Positions 10,601 to 20,100 of a stretch of 64,000 nucleotides of DNA are shown one piece after another. The notes under the pieces are model-generated. The model was given only the letters and a program-made list of their open reading frames with translations. It was not told the origin of the DNA and searched no databases. Position 1 is the first letter of the stretch. Every line of letters begins with the position of its first letter. The DNA comes from Cercopithifilaria johnstoni (lineage: Eukaryota > Nematoda > Chromadorea > Rhabditida > Onchocercidae): NCBI GenBank assembly GCA_916381525.1, contig CAKAEH010001803.1, forward strand, positions 109,168-173,167. Reading direction: 5' to 3'. Made by a program: the position numbers and the translations under genes.

Positions 10601-12204
10601 TAATAGGAAAATGCGTTGGGAACTGAGAAATTGCTACTACAAATATTGAATTATTTTCTTCACTCTTTTTATGCCGGGAATTTGTTATTTGGCAGTAAAT
10701 ACAAAGTTTAATTTTTTTCTTTTTACTTTTCTGCTTTAACAAAATAGCAACTCATTAAGGTAAGATAAATAAGGATGAAGTAAGAGAACTAACTGTCGTC
10801 ATTTTGTGATCGTTTCCTTTCACATTTGTTTTTGGTGGTACTATTTCTTTTCCCTTTTTTGTTTTTTCTTTTTATGATGACAGTATATAGTGATGATAAT
10901 AGTGATAACAATACTTGGGAAAAAATGCGTTATTGATCCATGCAGATTGCTAATTTATTTGAAAGTTATTCATTTAACTTTCACTGATAACTCTGATTAT
11001 AGATATCATCATTATCACCATCATTAACACGGCATTTTAAATTAACATTGTCTGTTTGATTATCATTATCTTTATAATTAGTTTTATCATTTCTATCTGT
11101 AATCCACATCTCTAAGAAGCAATCTAATATCGCTTAAGAAATCGGGAAGGGATGATATTGAAGTTGGGAAATTTTTCATTCCATCATTGTCTCATAGTTG
11201 CTGTATCCTTGATGATATCTAAGAATCGAAAATTGCTTTTTACATTTTTAAAACATTTCATTTCAGCCTTTTTTCTCTTTTATTCATTTTATTTTATTCC
11301 ATCTTACTTGGCTTTTTCGTTCGGATAGTACATTATTGAAGAGGGTTAAAATTTGATAGAAAATGATAACACTTCTTGTTATAGTTACTGGACGAGCTTA
11401 TTTCATATTCCGCGCTATATCGAGTTTTGCAAGATTTGCTTTTCTCTTATCATAGTTCAAAGATTTAAAAGATAGGGATGCAAAACCGAATAAGTTAGTA
11501 ATAGCAAAGTTAGAGTATTTAATGCGGGAGTTGGTATCAGCCGTTGGGGAAGTCAAGAGTCAGAAGTTTTCGACACCGTAAATGAAGAAATTAAAAACCA
11601 AATGGAAATTTTCTGTGCAACAAATTTCATGTTTTCTTGATTTATTTCTTTCATCAGATTTAAGAAATGAATAGATTTTTTTAATTCATTAAATTTCTAT
11701 GTATAGATTGTTATATACTTCAAAAAGTCGATCTTGCTATTTTTAACGTAAACGGTTCATTTTTTCAAAGATTCATTTTTTTTCAGATTTCATTGTTTCA
11801 TTTTTTTTCATCGTTCTGCTTTTCAAACTTTGTTTTTGTTCCAGTTATGCGGAAGTGAAGTTGGTCGTAAAACATTACGCATCAAAGGTATCTACGCATT
11901 GTTACGGGAATTTGATCGCGCTTCGTCGGCTTCGGTATCATTATTGAAGAAAAACTCGTTGAGAGAATTAACGGTGACACCGGTTAATGAGTATGACATC
12001 ACAAATAACCATTCCCAATCTGAAATGTACGATCGACAAAATTTGCAAGTTGGATCAGCACTTCATAATATCCAGGAAAGGACTACAGGCGCTACTAACA
12101 TGCAGAGTACAAAATTTCCAGGTGAAACCGGAAATTTAATATATATAGATGGACAAAATTGTTCGATTTTACATGCACTAATTGGTTTGCTTATTCAGGA
12201 TTAA
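163..12204 (+). CDS. hgh1: HGH1 (FAM203) homologue, 3' three exons, 5' end outside window
   Basis: Armadillo-like protein of the HGH1 family. Family members are cytosolic chaperones that, in yeast, help fold translation elongation factor 2 together with TRiC. I read three exons, 163-419, 6101-6288 and 11845-12204, giving 267 residues of the C-terminal part. The human protein is about 390 aa, so the N-terminal third lies upstream. Family-like segments are 'GYVLVNLTSITNIR' then 'ILRNMCFENS' in the first exon, 'LLRPLADI' and 'LPLQLQYYEGYRCQDP' in the second, and 'GRKTLRIKGIYALLREFD' in the third. The junction phases agree: A|GT rebuilds Ser, and the second junction is phase 0. The protein ends in IGLLIQD, like the family's last helix. 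Oddity: about 80 residues separate LREFD from this last helix, where the family has only a short linker. Stop codon TAA is at 12202-12204; an AATAAA lies at 12497. Confidence 0.88.
3452..3480. repeat. 29-bp near-perfect palindrome
   Basis: The arms TCGAATGATTCATT (3452-3465) and AATGAATCATTCGA (3467-3480) are exact reverse complements around a single central A. The stretch lies about 260 bp before the first copy of the 129-bp repeat. Its function is unknown. Confidence 0.85.
3738..3866. repeat. 129-bp direct repeat, copy 1, with hairpin
   Basis: This stretch is identical to 4279-4407 except at one base (A at 3755, G at 4296). It contains a hairpin with exact 20-bp arms: ATAAGAAGTAAAAAGAAGTC at 3776-3795, a 5-nt loop, and the complementary arm at 3801-3820. 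Near identity inside an intron points to a recent duplication or a short non-autonomous element. Confidence 0.9.
4279..4407. repeat. 129-bp direct repeat, copy 2, with hairpin
   Basis: This is the second copy, 541 bp downstream in the same orientation. The hairpin arms are at 4317-4336 and 4342-4361 with a 5-nt loop at 4337-4341. In this copy the left edge also forms a small palindrome, AAGAATAATTTTATTCTT. Confidence 0.9.
4545..4589. repeat. Hairpin with 17-bp arms
   Basis: TCTCAATTTAGCTCTTT (4545-4561) and its exact complement (4573-4589) flank an 11-nt loop. It lies 140 bp after the second 129-bp repeat, so three strong inverted repeats cluster within 1.2 kb. Confidence 0.85.
4630..4712. 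repeat. Degenerate ATT/TTA microsatellite
   Basis: An interrupted run of TTA, ATT and ATC triplets of about 80 bp, directly after the hairpin at 4545-4589. Confidence 0.85.
6101..6288 (+). CDS. hgh1: hgh1 exon (second in window)
   Basis: The acceptor is CATGTTTCAG and the donor is TATCAG|GTGAGT. The frame continues from the split Ser codon and reads 'CHPILLDKNDEFLSTLLRPL'. The motif 'EIEKLPLQLQYY' corresponds to the conserved 'LP-x-DLQYL' segment of HGH1 proteins, which makes this the most diagnostic exon. Confidence 0.88.
6927..6995. repeat. Imperfect inverted repeat, about 24-bp arms
   Basis: The inner 14-bp arms AATTTCGAGTGTTT (6936-6949) and AAACACTCGAAATT (6973-6986) are exact complements. 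The pairing continues outward to about 6927 and 6995 with a few mismatches. The loop is about 23 nt. The shape resembles a small foldback element or MITE remnant, but no target-site duplication was identified. Confidence 0.75.
7980..8085. repeat. GAT/AAT-rich cryptic simple repeat
   Basis: A run of variants of GATGAT, AATGAT and GGTGAT units without exact periodicity. It keeps two short frames open by chance, and neither looks like a protein. Confidence 0.7.
8521..8622 (+). mobile_element. Possible degenerate Tc1/mariner-like transposase fragment
   Basis: One frame reads 'GLEYANKHKWTQKQIFWIIS' and then meets TAG at 8620-8622. Tc1-type transposases carry a segment of the form RLEFA-x-KH-x-x-WT-x-x-x-W ahead of a catalytic Asp. 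The order LE-Y-A-KH-WT-W is suggestive, but spacing differs, the catalytic Asp is missing and no terminal repeats were found. If real, it is a dead fossil in the hgh1 intron. Chance similarity is a serious alternative. Confidence 0.3.
11845..12204 (+). CDS. hgh1: hgh1 terminal exon
   Basis: The acceptor TTTGTTCCAG is followed by LCGSEVGRKTLRIKGIYALL, a good match to the family's C-terminal repeat, and the reading frame is open to TAA at 12202-12204. Roughly residues 31-112 of the exon (about 11934-12179) have no counterpart in the family as I know it. Possible internal splice signals such as TTTCCAG near 12122 exist, so an unspliced in-frame intron is an alternative to a true insertion. Confidence 0.85.
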   Translation, partial: LCGSEVGRKTLRIKGIYALLREFDRASSASVSLLKKNSLRELTVTPVNEYDITNNHSQSEMYDRQNLQVGSALHNIQERTTGATNMQSTKFPGETGNLIYIDGQNCSILHALIGLLIQD

Positions 12205-12496
12205 AACTTTAAATCCATATGTGTAAGAAAATGCAGGGGAGAAAATAATTGTGGTTCAAGTTTTTTCGAGTTTCCTTCTTTTAAAATATGAGACAGGACC
12301 CAATTAGAGCATCGAATTCTTCATTTTTAGTCATCTCTGGAGTATTGAATATTGTTCCAATGCCTTATACAAGGCTGTTAAAATTGCTAGGTACCATGGA
12401 GATCTGCACTTATTGATTTCGACTTTTTCCAAATGGTATACGAAAGTGCAAAAATAGAATAGGTCAGTTTAAGGTTAAATGATGTTTTATAAAAAA

Positions 12497-12502
12497 AATA
12501 AA
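12497..12502 (+). terminator. Candidate polyadenylation signal of hgh1
   Basis: AATAAA lies 293 nt after the hgh1 stop codon on the coding strand. It is the canonical hexamer, but such strings are frequent in AT-rich DNA. Confidence 0.45.
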
Positions 12503-15500
12503 GATAAAGCTTTATTTTTCTTGGTCTGATTTCCAAATTCCATGCTTTCTTTGAAGTGCTGAATTATTTCTCAATTTTGCGTAGTAAACAACAAATTGTT
12601 GGTAAAATGTATATTTCTTGAATGTTATTTAAATGTTATGTAGATTATTTAACTAATTATTTTAACGGTAAAATATTTGGACGAAATACTTCAACCTGTT
12701 AGTAGCAATACTCAGTCTCAAAATTGAGCAGTTTAATTTAGTTTGAATAATTTGAATTGCATTGAGCTTGTGTTAAACCTATTTTGCTTCATGTCCAATT
12801 AATCTCGTTCCTTTCGTTCCTCCTTTTTTCCCATTTTCAGTCCATGAAGTATTCGTGGCAAGAATGATTAGATGATATGACATCCTTCTACAACGAATTA
12901 TCGATCACAAATTTTGTCTAAATAGTTCGTTATCATTACCACAAACTTCCCATATAACTAAGATATTGATGACATCAGAAGTAAATTATTATATCATCCG
13001 AAGCTACAATTTTTCTGGTATATATGCTGAAATTTCGAAATTCAAATTAAGAAAAAAATTTTATTCTTGCTTTCCTCCCCTTAAAAAATGATATGCCATG
13101 TTGACATTTTAACATCGATTATCTTTCACTTACGGCATCCGATTCGACGACTATCTTCACCATATGGTGTTAAAACTTGTTGTCATACCAGAAATATGTC
13201 GCAATTCAGATCTAATTCGGTCGTGCCAATCTACCAGCAGTGTGTTACATTTTGACAGGAGTGTTATGTCAATAAAATTAAGTTTGTTAATGATGACTAA
13301 TGAGTCGGACTAATATACAACAAGCAAGCCATTGTTTATTCATTACATATAAAACAGATCAGATAGTTATTTGTCGCTTAGTTAAAGGGTTAGTAAAAAT
13401 TCTAATCATGTAATCAGCAGCAACAAAAAACAGCGTAACAGCAAAGGCAATAATAACAGTTATGTAAAGATATTTATACATACTATAATCAAAATATTAG
13501 TTTTATTTGCACTGTACATAATGGTACTTGATTTTCTATTCCTTTTTTTATTAAATTTGAAACAATATAATTATACTGAAATCTTAATTTGTATAATTAT
13601 CTGACATAAATGGCCGGTACCATACTATTTCCTTTTCTTAATGAAATACGATGTTAATACATATATATACAGACTTTAATGAACCAAAATTATTTTATAA
13701 AGTAATTAAATATTTGGAAATTGAGATATTAAAAAAAATGAAAGGAACGCTCAGAAAAATTACTCGGTTTATTTTGCATTATTATGTATGGTATAAATAT
13801 GCTAATCTCGCGGTTTTGTTCTATTTCTTTTACCGAAGTATAAATAATTTTTATAAAATTATATTTTAATAATGAATAATCAAATAACGAAATTTGATAG
13901 TATCGAATTATGCAATATTTGTTATTATAATTAAATTAGACATAAGAAAGAAAACAATGTATCATTCATTTTCTTAATAATTAGCCAGAGCTGGCTGTTA
14001 GCAATTATATTGCATAATTTAAGTATTGGTGACAGTTTCTCGCATGTTTGCATAGATATATCGATGTGTTTATCCGTGTTCTGTATAATATAAACATATT
14101 TGCAAAACAATTTGGTGTTTACGTGGAAAAAAATCATTGTATATATGAGAATGTTGAAATTTTGCAGTATCAAAAAAAGAAAATAATGGTAAAAAAAGTA
14201 AAAAACCTCATATTTAACATAAATATGGATTAATTTTAAGTTTAAATTAGAATGAAAAATAAATTTAATATATTAATAAAAAGTTAAGCAAAATAAAAGA
14301 AAAACAAAATATATTACCAACCATCAATGGATCATACCAATACTTTGCAACTAAATCAAAAACCAAATAATAAAAACATTTCAAAATAAATATCGATTTT
14401 CCATTAATCTATCAAATCCGGCAATTCATTACGTATTTAATTAGTATATTTATTTAAGTATAAATATAATCATACTAATTAAAAACCTTATCCTTAAATT
14501 GAATACGCTTTAATTATTTTCATCACATTATTTGTTCACGAAAGAAGAGGAAAGTACATGATCGAATCAGCTGATATCAAATAATAAATGATTGGATTCT
14601 TTCTTTCATAAATACTATTCATTGCCTATCTTTAGACTATAACTATGATAATACGTCCTGAAAATCTATTGTAATACATTATCGTACGCTTAAAAATGAT
14701 GTGATACCAAGTATCATTAAGATATTACTGTGATGAATAATACTACCGTATGCGTAAATTATCTGCGCACATTATACCCATTCGATTAATGTTAGCTTTC
14801 TTAGCAATTTCATACAACTTTGCAGAAATCTGAGCACAAAGTACATTCCTACAAACAACACGTTCAGTTCAGTTTAAACTGTTTGTATTCATATTTATAT
14901 TCACTTCACATAAAAAAATTACGGAACAATGGATGCTCCTATTGTTAGTGTTCATCATATCACGCACCTTATCTATAATTTGCATAAACTAAGCCTAAAA
15001 CAGGCATATTATAAAGTGAAACTCCATAAGATATTTGCATCATTTAACATTAGTTATGTTAAAGTTATCTTAACATTAGTTATTAATTATGTTTGATGTG
15101 TAACTGTGTAGAAATTTGGTTGAAGTATGTAGCAACAACAAAAATATCCAACAAATTATCTCGTCTTACGTCCGTTACGCTTCTTTGCAGCAACAACGAT
15201 CACGTACCTTAATGAGCTCTTTCTTATTTCCTTATTATTATAATATAAGGAGCAAATTCCACTATTTTTTCACTAACCTCAGATTGAAGCAAATAATATA
15301 ATACCGTATCCCATAAAAATTACTATCGAATACACTAAATCTATTCATTTTACTATTCAAGATGATATATGCGATGTGATAAGCGCATTTCTCATATAAA
15401 GGTTGCATTGAAAGGTACATTGCGCCATTTTTTGCTAATAAACCTAATTTTACATATATATTTAATTATTTAGAATGTAAATTTGACACTTTTGATTTTT

Positions 15501-15639
15501 GTATTTTTTTCACATGAAAAGATAGGGAATGAAAAAACTGATAACATTTATAAGCGATGAACCAGTTAGGTAGCAATAGGAAAATAGAGAAATCATCTGG
15601 AGTGGAAGATGAAGAAAGGGATGAATTCCCGGTTCCTCC

Positions 15640-15816
15640 CTTCATAATGATAATATTGATGATGGTGGTAGTGGTGGCGATGGTAGTAGAATGATGGTGG
15701 CAATGGTGGTAGTGGTAGTGGCGGTCGTGATGATGTGGTAATGGAAAATGGGATGGGTTAAAACGGTACCGCCCAAGAACATTAGCAGTAGCAGTAGCAG
15801 TAGTAGCAGCAGCAGT
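15640..15816. repeat. Purine-rich GGT/GAT tract followed by AGCAGT repeat
   Basis: A GTGGTAGTGG-type degenerate trinucleotide stretch runs from about 15652 to 15740. About 40 bp later comes an AGC/AGT run (about 15783-15815). One frame translates the latter as polyserine. It lies about 1.1 kb upstream of the tbx-2 start. Confidence 0.75.
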
Positions 15817-16077
15817 TCATTTTATCTCAGGGTGGGTTTTTCTATCTTTAGCCGTTCCACTCCCACCTCTCCCCGCTGTCCCTTCTATGCAATTCCGCCT
15901 TCCAAAACCCCCGTCCCCTGCCTCCTATCAAATTCCCCTTCCCTTTTTCTACCTTTTCATTTCCATCTTGTATAGGTACTTCCCACTCCACCCCTTCAAA
16001 TAATGAAGCAACCAATAAGATGCAAAATTCATCGAATTGCCCACCTAAATGCTACCATTCACAGAACAAATTTTAGT

Positions 16078-16146
16078 ATACATACACACACATACATACA
16101 TACATACATATACATACACATACACACACACAAATACATACATACA
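16078..16146. repeat. CA / TACA microsatellite
   Basis: Alternating ACAC and ACAT(ACAT)n units, interrupted, about 70 bp long and 770 bp upstream of the tbx-2 start codon. Confidence 0.9.
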
Positions 16147-16882
16147 TCCAGAGAGCAGTAAACACAACTTCCAAAGGTGTCAATTTCGTCAGTTGTCCTT
16201 GCTACTGCTCCCATCGAAAAGCTGTCCGTCCGTGTGTTATCCAAATGTGTCCATCTGTCCACTACCAGCAAACCACAATTAACATCGCCCATCCTTATCA
16301 TCATCTTTATCAACATCATTATCATCACTAACAATAACCGATATTCGATAACACTGTACTATATTCAAAGATATGTACGTGTATGTGGCTGTCGGTGTGT
16401 ATAAGATGTCCGCATGCATGTGTATGTGAATGTCTGTAAGCGGTTATATCTGTTGAAATCTTTCAAATATTCCAATTATCAAACTTTTGTTTTTTTGTAT
16501 CATTTCAATTTGATATATTAAATTAGGATATCATCAATACAGTTTGGTATCAACGATACGGTATTTCATATTATTTTTGAAACGTTTAATTTATCCCATT
16601 TATGCATTTATATAGGCAGGCAGGCATTCGTTTCGCTCCAATTATTTATTGAAAAATCATACAGTTCAAAAAAGAGTTACGTTTCTGCATATTATCGGAT
16701 GGTACCGATTGGTTGCTTTATGGTACTGCCAACAATTGCATTTATTTGCTAATTAATTACTGCGATTGAATATTTCATCGAAAAAAAAGGAAAGGAAAGA
16801 AAAATCGTATTATTATTACTGTGCTAGCAGTATTTACTAAACAAGACCGATACGACTGCTGTAATAGCTACTACTTCAAGCA

Positions 16883-16891
16883 ATGTGCTAA
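16883..16891 (+). promoter_or_regulatory. Candidate minimal upstream ORF of tbx-2
   Basis: ATG TGC TAA, a two-codon frame, lies out of frame 17 nt ahead of the first possible tbx-2 ATG (16909). It matters only if the mRNA leader extends this far 5', which the sequence does not show. Confidence 0.3.
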
Positions 16892-16914
16892 TATTATCCT
16901 CTTACCGTATGCAC

Positions 16915-17189
16915 ATGGCATTTAATCCATTTTTGGCAAGGCCAGAATTGGCCTTGCTACCACCTTACCTTCAACCACCACCATTTCCATCTTTGCCTGG
17001 TCCAACGGGTTTTTTCCCTCGATTACCAACTGAAATAACCGAATTTGCGCCATCATTACCATCAACAGGTACACAAATTGCGGATGATGACGGTGTAGTT
17101 GATGATCCAAAAGTAGAATTAGATGACAAAAATCTCTGGGATCAATTCTGTAATTGTGGTACCGAAATGGTCATCACTAAAAGTGGAAG
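16915..17189 (+). CDS. tbx-2: tbx-2 exon 1
   Basis: Proline-rich N-terminus followed by the start of the T-box, ending in 'GTEMVITKSG' plus AG of a split Arg codon. The donor is GAAG|GTGCAG, which departs from GTAAGT but gives the exact family sequence KSGRR across the junction. Confidence 0.95.
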
Positions 17190-20100
17190 GTGCAGACTTC
17201 TTCTTCTGCAATCAAAAATAATTTTTCTTCTAAATTTCAAAACAATTATTATCTCGTTCAAAATTTGAAAATATTTTATACTAAAATCAGTAAGAATTTT
17301 TTAAATTTCAATTTCACAGTACTTTTTTAAGTTGACGTCAGAAATAAGCTAACATTGTAAACTTTTTAATTTTTAATTTTGCATGTGTCGGTGGAAAAAT
17401 TCTCTTATTTGGATAGTAACAGCTTAACTTCATTTATTATGCCAATATGTTAACTAATCATCGATCGTTTGCCAAGGTAACCAAATCATTAGCATTAATT
17501 TCCCTGACATTCTTGTCTCTCTCTATTTTTGCATCCCTCATATATCACTTCTAAGCACATTTACCGTATTCTCATCAATCTTAACTTAAAACTTACATAT
17601 GTTTATTTTACTTTGACCCCCAATGACGTCATCTATTTTAAAAAATTTTATTCTTCTTTTTTCCTTCTCTAATCATTCAATTCCGGAATACGCCGAACAT
17701 ATTTCACTTCCGGGTATCGTAGTAGCTTCAGATTTCAAACTTTGGCTAGGATAAAATATTGCCACCATTGTTTGATAGTTATTCAATATTTTATCATCAT
17801 TACCATCTACCTTCAGCCAGTGTAACCATTTTCTTGTTAATCTACAACTATATCAATTTGTTGCTACAAGGTTTATAATGCATATGATTAGCATAATTAT
17901 CGACAGTTGACCAGTAGGACAGATCCATTGTTTATGACAGTTATTTCTTCATCATTTTTTTTGCTTTAAATGCGCTAATATCTCATAACTTTCAAAGAAA
18001 ATTTTATGTCAAAATAAAAAATTTTGATAACCAATCTGCTGTTATTGATAAAGCCGAATTGAAAAGGTAAACAATATTCTTCCTCTGATAATTATTATTT
18101 CGATTTCGAGAAAAGAAGAAGGAAAAGATAGAAAAATACGAAGAGATAAGGAAATTCTCAATTTTGTGATTTAATCAATAAATGTATAAATCAATCAAAA
18201 AATGAATAAAGTTTCTTTTTTGATTATAAAATGAAGTAAGGAATTTTATTTTGTTTAAGCTTAGATGTCAAATTTCAACAGATCGATAAGCACAATTAAA
18301 ATAGAAACGACAATGGAATGTGTAAATGAATGACAATAAAGACAACATATGTTTGAAATTGGTATAAATTTAGGAAATTTTGGAACGATCGAAATGGCAG
18401 TCAAATTTTCCATCTTTCCTCTTATCGTTTTTTCTCTCCCTCTCTCTCTCTCTGATGTGTAAAATTTAAAGATAGCTTTTTTGTGAGAAATAAGAGGAAA
18501 AGGGATTTGTGAAAAGATAATAAAAATGGAAGGGTTTGCTTCTTATCAAATTACTCAATCATATGGCAAACAAAAGGTAATAGCAATTATATTAACTACT
18601 AATTGTCTCTCTTATTCATCCATTCTTTTTCTTTAATTTCATTTTTAATTCTTATGTTTTATTTTGAAAGAAAAGAAGAAATGAGTTAGAATTATATAAA
18701 TGATATTAAATTAAAATAGAAATATTCTTATTGATTGCAAGTTAAAATCGGTGAAAGAAGAAATAATCAAAAGTTTCGATTCAAAAATATGGCAGATTTT
18801 TTACATTTCCGATTAATTACCAGTCAATCAAAGAAGTAACGATCATACAATTTAGTCTTTTCTACGATATTTCATTTATTCGATTATTCCTACTGGATAT
18901 ATACTCACAAAAAATTCATCCGACTTCTTCCAAAACAAAACAAGAATGAAATTAATGAACTGAGCATTGATTTGCATCTAAAATATGCTAAACAAACCTT
19001 AAGTCGATTTTAATTAGTGACAAAAAAGAGGAAAAGATTTATCAAAATTGTCTATATGTCTCCTTATCATATATATTGATAAATGTGGAAGGATACACAC
19101 ACATACACACGCACACACACAAATACATATACAAATATATAAACACATAACGTTGAAATTTAATTGAAATATTTTGAATGTTCCTATTCCTCTTTATCTT
19201 TCTCAGGAGATAATTTCTGTTAAGCACGTCTATATTAATGAATATCATTGTGATATTTGGCACTTATCATCGATGATAGAAGAAATGATCGGTTTGAAAA
19301 GTTGTTCAGATTTGATCAGAAGCGCTTACCACATTTCTCTTCCATTTTTGTTTCATCATATCTGTTAACATTTTATCCTCTTCCCGCCCTTCATCTACCT
19401 CTCGCCCGATTCCTCGTTTCCCATTCCCGTGGTGTACTCTTTGTCGTTTTTCTTCATTTGTGTTAAAAAGATTTATGACAATTTATTATTGGTAGTAAAA
19501 CGCATATGAGAAGGATAACACATTGCAATCTATTAATTTAAATTTAATTAATGGGTGTGAAATTGAAACAATGAAAAGGAGATTAGTTTTCTGATGTCTT
19601 TCTTTATCAATTAATCGTTGAGAACGAGAGAAGACAAAAAAGAGAAAAAGAAAAGAAGGAAGTAGAATAATTGAATTGTTTCGAGAAATTTTTGCCAAAT
19701 GTTGACAAAATAATTTTGTTTACTTCTTTTAGACGAAAATTTATTAACTGTAACTTTTAATTTAATCAATCAAATTGTCATAATGAATTAGCGAATGCCA
19801 TCAATATTATTTCATTAATTAGAATGCGGCAGGCGGTTCCAGTCATTTCAAGGAATTATAATCATATATGTCTCTATATGACAGCATATCATATCATATC
19901 ATTCACCATTTACATTCATTTATTAATAAATTTTTTTTCACTTTTAACATTTTTTTTCGACTGAATTATTTCTTATCATTAATAATTATTTTTAAATTGA
20001 AATTATGAAAATTTTTACGAAATTTTAGGCATATTATTTGATGCTTTTATAAATCGATCATAACTTTCCTATATTCTAATTTCCATTGGTGCAATTTTCT

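Larger units (their letters stand above)
6289..11844 (+). other. hgh1 intron, 5.6 kb
   Basis: GTGAGT...TTCCAG intron. It contains an inverted repeat at 6927-6995, a GAT/AAT-rich cryptic repeat at about 7980-8085, a possible transposase scrap near 8521-8622, and purine-rich DNA at about 9180-9720. Open frames in it are short and show no recognisable protein. Confidence 0.75.
12205..16914. other. Intergenic region between hgh1 and tbx-2
   Basis: No gene was recognised. The last 2.2 kb probably include the tbx-2 promoter. The region holds trinucleotide-rich DNA at 15640-15816, a pyrimidine-rich stretch at about 15840-15970, a CA/TACA repeat at 16078-16146, and four copies of the octamer TACCGTAT. 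No TATA box or trans-splice acceptor could be assigned with confidence. Confidence 0.65.

Noticed and set aside
10389..10742. 117-residue open frame on the minus strand in hgh1 intron 2
   Set aside because: Starts in a lysine run, shows no recognisable domain and has no supporting splice or promoter context. Length is possible by chance in 64 kb.
15748..15975. 75-residue polyserine frame upstream of tbx-2
   Set aside because: Direct product of the AGC/AGT simple repeat and the following C-rich stretch. No family similarity.
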